A stretch of DNA of 64,000 nt from Limnohabitans sp. T6-5 (GCF_003063315.1 NZ_NERV01000001.1:186001-250000); one strand, 5' to 3'. Positions 8,061-15,103 are shown, numbered from the stretch's first letter. A program made the numbers and translations. Notes: generated from the letters alone by a model not told the origin.

Positions 8061-8402
8061 ATGACTGAAACGGAACCCAGCCACATGACAGAACCCAAAA
8101 AGCCCGGCCACATCCCACGTCAGCACCGCAAAGCCGCCGAACAGTACGAATCCCAGGTATTGGCAAGGATTGCCCCGGCAAGCGAGAAGGGGCGCAAGGC
8201 AGAAGACGCCCGCCTTCGCAAAGTCTTTGCAGAGCGCATGTTCAAAGCCCGCCATGAGTTGAATGGGTGGACTCAGCTTCACGCTGCCAAGATGCTGGGT
8301 TTCAGTAATTCCAGCCCATTGGCAAAGATCGAGATGGGCGAGTCGTTCGCCCGCACGCTGCCCGGGATTGCTGCCCGTGTGTACCGGGTGAGTACCGGGT
8401 GA
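8061..8402 (+). pseudogene. XRE-type regulator, N-terminal half (frame broken by 11-bp duplication)
   Basis: 113 residues ending just after an XRE helix-turn-helix ('ERMFKARHELNGWTQLHAAK' through 'NSSPLAKIEMGESFARTLPG'). The frame stops inside a perfect 11-base tandem duplication (8381-8391 and 8392-8402). Removing one copy joins this frame to the next gene and yields 'YRVSTDYLLGISD', the usual end of an XRE domain, in one protein of about 249 residues. So the present stop looks like a recent frameshift. The GTG of the next gene overlaps this stop by 4 bases, so both halves may still be made separately. Confidence 0.75.
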
Positions 8403-8821
8403 GTACCGATTACTTGCTGGGTATCAGCGATTTTGAATATGAGTGCAGGCCCCCGGGCACTGAATGGGAAAGCGCCATCGTCAACGCGAACGCGGCCTTT
8501 TTTCAGATGGCCATGAACGACCATGCCAAGGCCCTGGCCAGAATCGCCCGTTCTACCGGTGTCAGCGTGGACGGCCTGGCCAAGGTCATCGTAGTGGCCA
8601 GCAAGGCAAAAGAGGTCTTCGGCCGCATCCAAGAAATCAACCCTGAGGCGTGGGGTGACGTGAAAGGTGGCACGCGCTTGGAGGCTGTGATTTTGGAGCT
8701 TGACCGTGTGTGCCAAGACGTGCGCCGCACCGCCGCCCGTGCTCGTGTGGACCTGCAAAACCAAGGCTATGCGGCCGGTATCACCGAGCTGGTCGACAAG
8801 ACGCTGGAAACGTGCCAGTGA
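8399..8821 (+). pseudogene. C-terminal half of the split XRE-type regulator
   Basis: 140 residues from GTG 8399. It begins 'VSTDYLLGISDFEYE', which is normally the last helix of an XRE DNA-binding domain, then a helical domain (about 25-135) with 'RSTGVSVDGLAKVIVVASKA'. It thus lacks its own DNA-binding region and makes sense only as a continuation of 8061-8402. The overlapping GTGA start-stop arrangement could allow reinitiation. Whether this is decay, phase variation or a read error cannot be told from one sequence. Confidence 0.7.
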
Positions 8822-9708
8822 GGATAGGGCGCACCCTCACGCTGGCGCTGGCCTTCGGTGTCCTGCTGGTGGCCGTGGGCATGGCCGGTGTTTCGGCTTG
8901 GCACCGAGCCGATGGCATGGTGGACAAGGTCCTGATGGTCGCCCTGGCGTGTGCCGTGGTGGGCGCTGTGCACCTACTGCCCGCCCTGTGCCGGTCGCTG
9001 GCAGTGTGGCCGCTTTGGCTGGCCTGCTTTGTGGTGGCGGTGCACGGTCACGCGGGTTTTCTGTTGCAAGCCGGTGAAAAGGTCGCCGCTGTCAGGCAAG
9101 CGCCGCAGGCACAGGCCCTGCAAGACAAGCGTGAAGCCATTGGGCAGGCCCTGGCCAGCATCGCCGCCCGCCCGGTGGCCGTGGTCGCCGCACAGATTGC
9201 CCGGGTGCAAAGTCCTGAGCGTAGGCAGGCCCTGACCGTGGAGCTTGCAGAGTCACAAAAAGCCGCCGCGTTACGTAACGAGCTGGTGACGCTGGCGCAA
9301 AAACGCGCTGACGATGCCCGTCACGGTGGCGTGACGGACCCAGTAACCAAAGGGATTTCAGCCGTTACGGGCTTGCCGGTGCAGGCGGTGACGCTGGCGG
9401 TCGCCATTGTCACGGCCGCGCTGCTCGAGCTGGTGGGCGTGGTGCTTTGGCGTGCTGCTTTGAGGCCTGAGCCGGTGGCCCCTGTCACCCTTTACGATGC
9501 CCAGGCGGTCAACCCGCCCCCTGTGCCCAAGATGATGGCGACTGCCCAGCCTGAGCCGGTTCAAGCCCCTGCTGACCCGGTGGCCGCGTTGCGTGAGGCG
9601 GTGGCCCGTGGAGAGGTGGCGCTGTCGGTGCGCGATATCAGGCGGTTCCTGTCTTGCAGTCAGGCCCGAGCGTCAGAGCTGCGCCGCCACCTGGTCAGTG
9701 TGGCCTGA
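8818..9708 (+). CDS. Membrane protein with cytoplasmic helix-turn-helix tail
   Basis: 296 residues from GTG 8818, which overlaps the previous stop. Three hydrophobic segments lie in the first third (about 6-28, 37-58 and 62-84), then a charged helical stretch (about 90-175), a fourth membrane segment (about 190-215, 'LAVAIVTAALLELVGVVLW'), and a soluble tail whose last 35 residues ('ALSVRDIRRFLSCSQARASE') look like a small helix-turn-helix. This kind of membrane-plus-DNA-binding design occurs on mobile elements, but I cannot name the family. It ends the second operon. Confidence 0.65.
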   Translation: MRIGRTLTLALAFGVLLVAVGMAGVSAWHRADGMVDKVLMVALACAVVGAVHLLPALCRSLAVWPLWLACFVVAVHGHAGFLLQAGEKVAAVRQAPQAQALQDKREAIGQALASIAARPVAVVAAQIARVQSPERRQALTVELAESQKAAALRNELVTLAQKRADDARHGGVTDPVTKGISAVTGLPVQAVTLAVAIVTAALLELVGVVLWRAALRPEPVAPVTLYDAQAVNPPPVPKMMATAQPEPVQAPADPVAALREAVARGEVALSVRDIRRFLSCSQARASELRRHLVSVA

Positions 9709-9712
9709 TGGA

Positions 9713-9740
9713 TTGCACCACTACTGATAACCCGTACAAT
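9713..9740 (+). promoter_or_regulatory. Promoter of the toxin-antitoxin pair (leaderless)
   Basis: TTGCAC (9713-9718) and TACAAT (9735-9740) separated by 16 bases. The -10 box ends 6 bases before the toxin ATG at 9747, so transcription would begin at or next to the start codon, giving a leaderless mRNA. Confidence 0.6.
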
Positions 9741-9746
9741 CGGGCC

Positions 9747-10049
9747 ATGCAAACAGTGATCGAGCACCCCACATTTCAGCGGCAAGCCGAAAGCATCTGG
9801 AATGAGTCTGAGCGTCACGCCTTCATCGACTGGATTGCCCAAAACCCGACAGCGGGCGATGTCATACCCGGGGCCGATGGGGCGCGTAAAGTGCGTTGGG
9901 CAGTGCAAGGAAGGGGCAAACGCTCAGGCGCACGGGTGATTTTTTTCAACTTCACCGAGGAAGGCGTCATTGAACTGTTTGCGGTGTACGTGAAGGCTGA
10001 GTTGGAGAACATGCCAGCCAGCACCATCAAACGCAACCGGAGAGCATGA
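9747..10049 (+). CDS. RelE/HigB-type toxin
   Basis: 100 residues matching the RelE-like toxins that pair with NadS/HigA-type antitoxins: 'HPTFQRQAESIW', 'FIDWIAQNPTAGDVIPGADG', 'GARKVRWAVQGRGKRSGARV' and 'FFNFTEEGVIELFAVYVKAE'. The basic Arg/Lys core and the Tyr in 'AVYVKAE' are as in mRNA interferases of this fold, which cut ribosome-bound mRNA. The toxin gene comes first and overlaps the antitoxin by 4 bases, the usual order in this subfamily. Likely stabilises the element in the host. Confidence 0.85.
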   Translation: MQTVIEHPTFQRQAESIWNESERHAFIDWIAQNPTAGDVIPGADGARKVRWAVQGRGKRSGARVIFFNFTEEGVIELFAVYVKAELENMPASTIKRNRRA

Positions 10050-10372
10050 TGAAGCGCCAATTCGACATTGAAAAGATCGCCAAAGCCATCGAGGCAGACA
10101 TGGGCGAGGCCCTGCCCGACATTCGTCAGGCATTGGCCGAAGTCAAGGGTGGAACTGAAGGGGCGCGAGTAACGACGCCCGAACAGATTTTGATGCGTCA
10201 GGCGCGCCAGAAAACGGGACTGTCACAGGTGGAGTTTGCCAACCGCATTGCAACGCCTGTGGCCACCTTGCGCGATTGGGAGCAAGGCCGTTTCAAGCCG
10301 CCCGGGGGTGTGGTGTGCCTGTTCAAACTGATTTCCGCGCATCCTGAGCTGTCGCAGGAGTTGGCGGCGTAG
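10046..10372 (+). CDS. XRE-family antitoxin (NadS/HigA-like)
   Basis: 108 residues. The C-terminal half is an XRE helix-turn-helix ('ARQKTGLSQVEFANRIATPV', 'TLRDWEQGRFKPPGG'), the form found in NadS/HigA antitoxins; the N-terminal half binds the toxin in this family. It follows the toxin with a 4-base overlap and an AGAG ribosome site. The pair probably represses the promoter at 9713-9740 through this domain. It ends immediately before the long non-coding stretch. Confidence 0.85.
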   Translation: MMKRQFDIEKIAKAIEADMGEALPDIRQALAEVKGGTEGARVTTPEQILMRQARQKTGLSQVEFANRIATPVATLRDWEQGRFKPPGGVVCLFKLISAHPELSQELAA

Positions 10373-10379
10373 TGGAGCA

Positions 10380-11118
10380 TATGGCCGGGTGATGGTGCAG
10401 CCCTGCCCCCATGGATTGACGCGGGGCAGGTTCACGGGATCGGGCGAGCTGTTGGCGATCCACTGCGTAAATGGTGCAGCCGCTGGGGCCACGATGGACA
10501 CCCCCAGCATTGGTGCCCGGGATGACACGGCTGGCCCGGGCGCTGCGAAAAAGTGGCGGTGCTCACCCGGAAACGAGCCAGGCGCTGCCGCCGTGCATCC
10601 ATTTAAAAAGCCTGTCAGTGTCCGCAGCACCTTAACAAGTCGGCTGGATGCCCACCTAATCCCTGCGGAGGATGCCCCATAGTCGTAGCGGTCAATCCTA
10701 CGGTTCGCTATCCAACACCGATACAAAAGAGTGTGGGCATTGGGTCAAAGCATCCTGTCTCAGTTTCCACCGAGCATCCCAAAAGGCCAATGGAATATAG
10801 CGTATTTGGCTTACACTGACTGCTTCAGTTGAGGGTGGTAGGGAAAGATCAGGATCGCCCAGCTCTGCCACATCCCCCTTTTTTTCTAGACTGAAACCGC
10901 CCGCTGGTTGACCTGATAGCGGGCACCTTACAAACGCGCCACTCTCTTGGAGTGCATCTGACCCGAAAGGGTTCCGTAAAGCCGGGCTACAGCGATGTGG
11001 CTTTGACGTTCCAGTGAAAACTGGTGATGGCGGTACCTCCCTGCGACTAGCGCCCGGCAACGGGGCGGTGCAGAACGTATGGTGTTAAGGGGCCGCATTA
11101 TTTGCGGCCCTTTTCTTT
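10380..11118 (+). ncRNA. Candidate large structured non-coding RNA (about 740 nt)
   Basis: No convincing protein gene lies here, but the sequence folds repeatedly and ends at a strong terminator. Perfect stems include 10402-10409/10423-10430 (8 bp), 10437-10442/10456-10461, 10482-10488/10502-10508 (7 bp), 10515-10521/10535-10541 (7 bp), 10621-10627/10663-10669 (7 bp), a long-range 10648-10655/10733-10740 (8 bp), and 10899-10905/10918-10924 (7 bp). Near the 3' end are three successive hairpins with GNRA loops: ACCC-GAAA-GGGT (10961-10972), CCAGT-GAAA-ACTGG (11011-11024) and CCCG-GCAA-CGGG (near 11052). Size, phage-like context and freshwater host suggest a GOLLD- or ROOL-class giant RNA or a new class; this is inference. 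The 5' end is not fixed. Confidence 0.6.
11089..11118 (+). terminator. Strong intrinsic terminator after the non-coding RNA
   Basis: Perfect 8-base-pair stem GGGCCGCA (11090-11097) with TGCGGCCC (11103-11110), 5-base loop and a TTTTCTTT tract at 11111-11118. On the other strand the stem is not followed by a T tract, so it acts on plus-strand transcripts. Confidence 0.88.
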
Positions 11119-11344
11119 GGCCGAAAGCATTTGCTTTGCCGTTGTTTATCTGTTCGTGCACCGTGCCTGCAACGTCAGCGCAAAAGTGCGCTCAGTGCAA
11201 TAACGGTATTGGCACGGGGTCAGGCCTGCACGATAACGGTATTGGCCCCACCAAGGCACATCCAAGGCCGGTGCAAGCGCCTTCAAAGGGTGCGCGTTCA
11301 AAACGAACCCCCGCAATGCGAGAGTTCACCCACCAATGGTGGAC

Positions 11345-11385
11345 GGACACACTCACGCCTTCGCTGGTAACGGGTCAAGTTTTCG
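11345..11385 (+). repeat. 41-base direct repeat, copy 1
   Basis: Matches 11894-11934 at 36 of 41 positions (GGACACACTCACGCC ... GGGTCAAGTTTTCG); four of the five differences are one contiguous block in the middle. Confidence 0.85.
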
Positions 11386-11475
11386 ACTCAGCGCAAAATT
11401 GCGCCAACCACAAATTGTGGACGGACCAAAAGCGGCCCATGGGGGTATCGTTTTCGTAAACGACACCCAGCGCCA

Positions 11476-11505
11476 GAACATGCGCTCAAAACTGAGGGCA
11501 TGTTC
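11476..11505. repeat. Long hairpin with GAACATG arms, copy 1
   Basis: Arms 11476-11488 and 11493-11505 pair over 13 bases with one mismatch and a 4-base loop. It is flanked by the same CGCCA... and ...AATGAG sequences as the hairpin at 11706-11733. Confidence 0.8.
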
Positions 11506-11553
11506 AATGAGATGAATCCAAAAGCGGATTGATCTTCAATGGGTGTCCCCAGA

Positions 11554-11591
11554 ATTGGGGAGATACCCCCTCATTGGGGAGATACCCCCTC
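11554..11591 (+). repeat. 19-base perfect tandem repeat
   Basis: Two exact copies of ATTGGGGAGATACCCCCTC (11554-11572 and 11573-11591). Each unit can itself fold through GGGG and CCCC. Confidence 0.85.
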
Positions 11592-11671
11592 AAACTGAGG
11601 AAGTCCCCACGATGCCTGCACAAAATTGCGCAACCATCTAACGCGCCGTTAGGGGTTTGCCGTGTCTGACC

Positions 11672-11693
11672 GTGTCCCCAAATTTGGGGACAC
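11672..11693. repeat. Perfect 22-base palindrome
   Basis: Both 11-base arms (GTGTCCCCAAA and its complement) meet with no spacer. A symmetric site of this length is a likely binding site for a dimeric regulator or initiator. Confidence 0.85.
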
Positions 11694-11705
11694 CCCCATT
11701 CGCCA

Positions 11706-11733
11706 GAACATGATCCAGAACTGGATCATGTTC
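11706..11733. repeat. Long hairpin with GAACATG arms, copy 2
   Basis: A perfect 13-base-pair inverted repeat (11706-11718 with 11721-11733) and only 2 bases between the arms. Related to 11476-11505 in arms and flanks, but with a different inner stem, i.e. the pairing is kept while sequence changes. Confidence 0.85.
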
Positions 11734-11893
11734 AATGAGGCCTGCGCAAAATTGCGCACCCCCCCCCAAAAAAACCTTGCAGGGCTTGAAAATTTGCGGT
11801 TAAGATCGCGGCAACCCTGAAAAGGGCCGGTGCGTAAGAACACCTTTTCAATAAGCGGTGCAACCTCCCCGACAGTGAGGTTTTTTCACGTCT

Positions 11894-11934
11894 GGACACA
11901 CTCACGCCCTCGCTGGCGCTGGGTCAAGTTTTCG
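11894..11934 (+). repeat. 41-base direct repeat, copy 2
   Basis: Partner of 11345-11385, 549 bases downstream, 36 of 41 positions identical. Confidence 0.85.
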
Positions 11935-12058
11935 GACTGGATGGCCAAAGCGGTAACGCCTGGCGCACGTCTTATTGCGTGTTCTTAACATCCAGTCCAC
12001 CCGCTACGCGTAAGAACGTGGCGTGTGGTTTTCAAGTCTCAATAAGGAGCATGAAACC

Positions 12059-12352
12059 ATGTCCAAAAACCCGCAAACCCAAACGGCTACCCCGTTCGCC
12101 CAAACCCTTGCTGACGAGTTGATTCGTCAGGTCAAGCTGAACGTGTCGCTTGCCGATCGCGACAAAGAAACCCGCCTGCTGGCCGCCCACCAAGATGCCG
12201 AAAACGCCCTTTCCATGGCGCTGCACTACCTGCGCACTGGTGCAGGCAACGTGCCTGGCGCTACCCGCAAAGCGGTGCAGGCCTTGTCTGCCCTGAACAC
12301 CCTGCAATCCGCTGGCGCTGGCCGTGCCCCTCAGATCGGCGGTGCGGCATGA
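12059..12352 (+). CDS. Hypothetical small protein, first gene of the third operon
   Basis: 97 residues from ATG 12059, preceded by AAGGAG at 12044-12049; the longer frame from 12023 starts before this ribosome site and is unlikely. Mostly helical, with 'TLADELIRQVKLNVSLADRD' and 'ALSMALHYLRTGAGNVPGAT'. No recognised family. It opens a run of four genes that overlap by ATGA or more, directly after the palindrome-rich region. Confidence 0.6.
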   Translation: MSKNPQTQTATPFAQTLADELIRQVKLNVSLADRDKETRLLAAHQDAENALSMALHYLRTGAGNVPGATRKAVQALSALNTLQSAGAGRAPQIGGAA

Positions 12353-12801
12353 TCCGGCCCGACACACCCACCACAAAGGCAAACCCGCTGTCATTCGTGC
12401 ACATCACCCGCGATGACCAGGGAGAAATCGTTTCTGGCGAGTACTTCGCTGTGGCTGATGAACCTTACCTGCAAGGCTATCTGACGGGCATGAAAGCCGC
12501 CCGTGAGCTGGTGGAGTGGATCAAGACCACCACCGACACCAGTGGTTTCAAACGCTTCGTGATCTGCGAAATCCTGAACCAAGTGAGCGCCATTCGCAAC
12601 CATGCAGGCCCTGCCCATGGCACGCCCAATAAACGCGGTGCAGCCGCTGCACTGACCAGCTACGCCGTGGAACTCATGCTTGAAGGCGTGCGCAACTTCA
12701 ACGTGAACGACATAGACGCCCGCATTGCCCAGCATGGGCGTCACACCAGTGCAACGGCCAACGTCACCAGTGCGGCCATCAATGCAGGGAGTGCAGCATG
12801 A
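12349..12801 (+). CDS. Hypothetical protein of the third operon
   Basis: 150 residues, overlapping both neighbours by 4 bases. A short beta-rich start ('LSFVHITRDDQGEIVSGEYF') is followed by helices ('YLTGMKAARELVEWIKT', 'ALTSYAVELMLEGVRNF') and an Ala/Thr/Ser-rich tail. No signal peptide, membrane segment or known motif seen. Confidence 0.6.
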   Translation: MIRPDTPTTKANPLSFVHITRDDQGEIVSGEYFAVADEPYLQGYLTGMKAARELVEWIKTTTDTSGFKRFVICEILNQVSAIRNHAGPAHGTPNKRGAAAALTSYAVELMLEGVRNFNVNDIDARIAQHGRHTSATANVTSAAINAGSAA

Positions 12802-13121
12802 GCGAAGCCCTGACCTTCAAGACCAAGAAACACTTGCTTCACGCGCTGATCGACGGCAAGTTGGGCGAAGCCTTTGGCGCACAGTTGATTTCACATGCCT
12901 GTATCCGCATGATGACCGGATCAAAGGACATGGTTGAAAAACTGCGCTTGCCTGAAACCCGTGCCGCCCTAAAGCGCATGGGGGACATGAACCCCGAAGA
13001 GTTGCAGGCGCTGATTAAGGGGGCAAGCGAGGAATTGTTTTTCCGTTCTGCGCGCGCTGCCTCAGAGGCTGATTACCCAACACCCCGGATCGGCGGGACC
13101 GCTGACCATGGGGCGCGATAG
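12798..13121 (+). CDS. Hypothetical protein of the third operon
   Basis: 107 residues, helical throughout ('TFKTKKHLLHALIDGKLGEA', 'MNPEELQALIKGASEELFFR'). It overlaps the previous gene by 4 bases and the next, initiator-like gene by 14 bases, which implies translational coupling with it. Family not recognised. Confidence 0.6.
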   Translation: MSEALTFKTKKHLLHALIDGKLGEAFGAQLISHACIRMMTGSKDMVEKLRLPETRAALKRMGDMNPEELQALIKGASEELFFRSARAASEADYPTPRIGGTADHGAR

Positions 13122-13863
13122 ACGCAAAAAGGGGCACGACACCACCAGGGACGCCGGGCAGTTCGTGGCCCTGCCCTGCGTGGTGTTGGACTGCCCCAAC
13201 TACCTCAACCTGAGCCATCCAGCCAAGTCCCTGTTGCTGGAAATCGCACGGCAATACAACCGTGACAACAACGGGCGACTGCTGGCCAGTCGAGCCCATT
13301 TGCTTGACCGTGGGTGGACATCAAACGACACCATCACACGCGCACTGAAGGAGCTACTGGCCGCGAAGCTGATCCACCAAACGGTGATGGGCTGCCGCCC
13401 CAACAAGGCCAGTTGGTACGCCTTGACCTGGCGAACCCTTGACCGACATCCGGGTTATGACCATGGCGCTGTCGAATCTTTTCTCCGTGGAGCGTACAAA
13501 AACACCCCCCTGAAAAACGATGGCGCTACACCGCCAGACGGTGCAAATAAAAACGCAAGGCTTAAACCGTCAGACGGTGCAGAGAGGCCCAAAATAGCAC
13601 CGCCAGACGGTGTAGAGCTTCACCCCATTGCACCGCCAGACGGTGCTATCAAGGGGGTTTTTGGTGCTTCGCCTACACCGCCAGACGGTGACCATCTAGA
13701 TAAACCATCTACTGGTGCACGGCAACGGGCACACGCGCACCACAATGACTGCGTGAACCATGCACCTGACCATGGGCATGAAAGACACGCGGGCAGTGGC
13801 CCGGTTCGCATGTTGACCTACACGCCCGCACCATTCGCGATGTTGACCATCGACAGCGGCTAG
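13108..13863 (+). CDS. Replication-initiator-like protein with in-gene iterons
   Basis: 251 residues. Residues about 20-110 form a winged-helix domain ('FVALPCVVLDCPNYLNLSHP', 'KSLLLEIARQYNRDNNGRLL', 'TSNDTITRALKELLAAKLIH'), the arrangement of initiators and phage O-like proteins. The second half is low complexity and contains five spaced PPDG or PSDG motifs (about residues 140-195). These are encoded by a repeated palindrome CACCGCCAGACGGTG (13529-13691). Phage lambda O also carries its origin iterons within its own gene, so this gene may hold the element's origin. The His-rich tail (200-230) is unexplained. Confidence 0.65.
   Translation: MGRDRRKKGHDTTRDAGQFVALPCVVLDCPNYLNLSHPAKSLLLEIARQYNRDNNGRLLASRAHLLDRGWTSNDTITRALKELLAAKLIHQTVMGCRPNKASWYALTWRTLDRHPGYDHGAVESFLRGAYKNTPLKNDGATPPDGANKNARLKPSDGAERPKIAPPDGVELHPIAPPDGAIKGVFGASPTPPDGDHLDKPSTGARQRAHAHHNDCVNHAPDHGHERHAGSGPVRMLTYTPAPFAMLTIDSG
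13529..13691 (+). repeat. Five palindromic iterons inside the initiator-like gene
   Basis: Copies at 13529-13544, 13565-13580, 13598-13613, 13631-13646 and 13676-13691 share CACCGCCAGACGGTG with at most two changes at its ends or centre. Start-to-start spacings are 36, 33, 33 and 45 bases: all multiples of three, and the 33-base steps equal about three helical turns. Each copy has inverted CACCG/CGGTG arms. Candidate origin of replication. Confidence 0.8.
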
Positions 13864-13951
13864 GGTCAAGCCTACACGCCATCCAACCCGCCCGGGCACC
13901 ACCGAGCCCAGGCGGCAAAACCAAACTTTTCCAACTTGAAGGACAGAGCAC

Positions 13952-14251
13952 ATGAACCCGAAGCAACAGCCCAAAGGCATTGATCAAATTGAAACCCTCA
14001 GACCTGCAGTACTGGACATCGATCAGTGCGCCGCCTACCTGACCTTGTCCAACGGCACAATTGAAAGATTGGTGCGCAAGGGCGAGTTCCCGGCCCCGCG
14101 TCAACTGTCCGGCCGCCGTGTCGGCTACCTGCTGCGTGAAGTGGATGAGTGGCTTGAATCGCGCCCGGTGTCGGATTTGCCGCCGCCCGTGAACTGCGAG
14201 TTTGGCCGCGCTGGCAACCCGGACAATGCAAAGCCACTGGCAAGCGACTGA
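13952..14251 (+). CDS. Excisionase/AlpA-like helix-turn-helix protein
   Basis: 99 residues. Residues 15-75 form the MerR-like winged helix of excisionases and AlpA regulators: 'AVLDIDQCAAYLTLSNGTIE', 'RLVRKGEFPAPRQLSGRRVG' and 'YLLREVDEWLESRP'. GAAGGA ends 12 bases before the ATG. It is the last gene before the element's right end at tRNA-Pro, the expected place for a recombination directionality factor. A tail of about 25 residues is disordered. Confidence 0.8.
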   Translation: MNPKQQPKGIDQIETLRPAVLDIDQCAAYLTLSNGTIERLVRKGEFPAPRQLSGRRVGYLLREVDEWLESRPVSDLPPPVNCEFGRAGNPDNAKPLASD

Positions 14252-14272
14252 CTGAGCACGCCATCGTTGAAG

Positions 14273-14301
14273 GGCCATCCTGACCGGGTGGCCTTTTTTT
14301 T
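14273..14301 (+). terminator. Terminator at the right end of the element
   Basis: Eight paired bases with one G-T wobble (GGCCATCC at 14273-14280, GGGTGGCC at 14286-14293), 5-base loop, then eight T residues. Confidence 0.85.
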
Positions 14302-14395
14302 GGGGTGCTGGTGGGCGTGGTGGCAGTTTGAGCAAAACACGCGGTGTGGGGATTGGTGTGGGGATTCTTGGCTTTTTTGAGATGCCAAGCCCGGA

Positions 14396-14434
14396 AAGAA
14401 AAACGGGTCACACCCTTGTGAGGCGTAACCCGTT
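14396..14434 (-). terminator. Terminator downstream of tRNA-Pro
   Basis: On the minus strand, AACGGGT (14434-14428) pairs perfectly with ACCCGTT (14408-14402), followed by a T-rich tract TTTTTCTTT to 14396 (overlapping the stem's last T). It ends the merR-tRNA transcript. Confidence 0.7.
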
Positions 14435-14452
14435 GATTTCATTGGTAATAAA

Positions 14453-14529
14453 TGGTCGGCGTGGCGGGATTCGAACTCGCGACCCCTTGCACCCCATGCA
14501 AGTGCGCTACCAGGCTGCGCTACACGCCG
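14453..14529 (-). tRNA. tRNA-Pro (anticodon GGG)
   Basis: 77 nt including an encoded CCA end. Acceptor stem CGGCGTG/CACGCCG; D arm with GCGCAGCCTGGTAGCGC; anticodon stem CTTGC/GCAAG with loop ATGGGGT, giving anticodon GGG (CCC codons); T arm with GTTCGAATC. The element to the left ends at its 3' end, so this is very probably the integration site, with the tRNA rebuilt by the element or left intact on this side. It lies just downstream of merR on the same strand. Confidence 0.97.
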
Positions 14530-14562
14530 ACAAGTCTGCAATTATAGACTGAAAAGATTGCC

Positions 14563-15018
14563 TCAAAGGGTTAACAGAGAACGAATTTCGAAAAGTTCAT
14601 GGCGAATGGCCAGATAGTCTGTCCCGCTTTTGTTGGCCATGTAGGAGTCTCCCATAGGAAAGCTCATTGGATTCGAGTCCTTGAATGATGGAACCAGTTG
14701 GTCTGCGGGCGGTGGCTGGATGGGCTCAGAGGGGAACATCAGCCGATCTGCCTGGACTTGCTCATGGAGTTTGTTTCGCGCACCACTGATGGTGAAACCT
14801 TGCTCATAAAGCAAATCGCGAATACGACGGATCATCAGCACCTCGTGGTGCTGGTAATAGCGCCGATTACCTCGGCGCTTGACAGGACGCAGTTGCGTGA
14901 ACTCCTGCTCCCAATAGCGCAGCACATGCGGTTTGACACCGCACAACTCGCCAACTTCACCAATGGTGAAGTAGCGTTTGGCCGGAATGGGTGGAAGTGA
15001 ACTGTCCATGAATGACAA
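14563..15018 (-). CDS. MerR-family transcriptional regulator
   Basis: 151 residues. The N-terminal MerR winged helix is clear: 'YFTIGEVGELCGVKPHVLRY', 'WEQEFTQLRPVKRRGNRRYY' and 'HEVLMIRRIRDLLYEQGFTI'. The C-terminal part is variable and has no metal-binding Cys pattern. This short MerR is the one commonly found next to ihfA and upstream of tRNA-Pro in betaproteobacteria. Here the tRNA link is kept, but no ihfA lies upstream; the gentisate operon begins there instead. ATG 15009 (MDSS) is an alternative start. Confidence 0.88.
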   Translation of the reverse strand: MSFMDSSLPPIPAKRYFTIGEVGELCGVKPHVLRYWEQEFTQLRPVKRRGNRRYYQHHEVLMIRRIRDLLYEQGFTISGARNKLHEQVQADRLMFPSEPIQPPPADQLVPSFKDSNPMSFPMGDSYMANKSGTDYLAIRHELFEIRSLLTL

Positions 15019-15103
15019 CTAGTTACCTGAGAAACCTTGTAGCTTACTGCAACTTGAAGGCTGCATTCATAAGCGCTGTCGACAGCTCAGGGTTTTTGCG
15101 TAT

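Larger units (their letters stand above)
11119..12058. other. Gene-free region packed with palindromes and direct repeats
   Basis: 940 bases with no believable protein gene. It holds: GCGCAAAATTGCGC-type palindromes at 11391-11404, 11618-11631 and 11743-11758 and a related AGCGCA/TGCGCT at 11177-11192; a perfect 22-base palindrome at 11672-11693 (core CCCCAAATTTGGGG); two related hairpins at 11476-11505 and 11706-11733, both with GAACATG...CATGTTC arms; a 19-base tandem repeat at 11554-11591; and a 41-base direct repeat (11345-11385 and 11894-11934). Such density suggests a replication origin, packaging or transfer site, or operators for several element regulators. Function is not shown. Confidence 0.7.

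Noticed and set aside
10223-10726. Minus-strand frame over the antitoxin and the RNA candidate
   Set aside because: Overlaps the well-supported antitoxin gene, and its protein has no domain.
10380-11118. tmRNA, RNase P RNA or group I intron as the identity of the non-coding region
   Set aside because: No tRNA-like ends, no RNase P core signature and no intron splice context or interrupted gene seen.
11079-11459. 126-codon plus frame in the repeat region
   Set aside because: It starts inside the terminator stem and runs through repeats; no coding signal.
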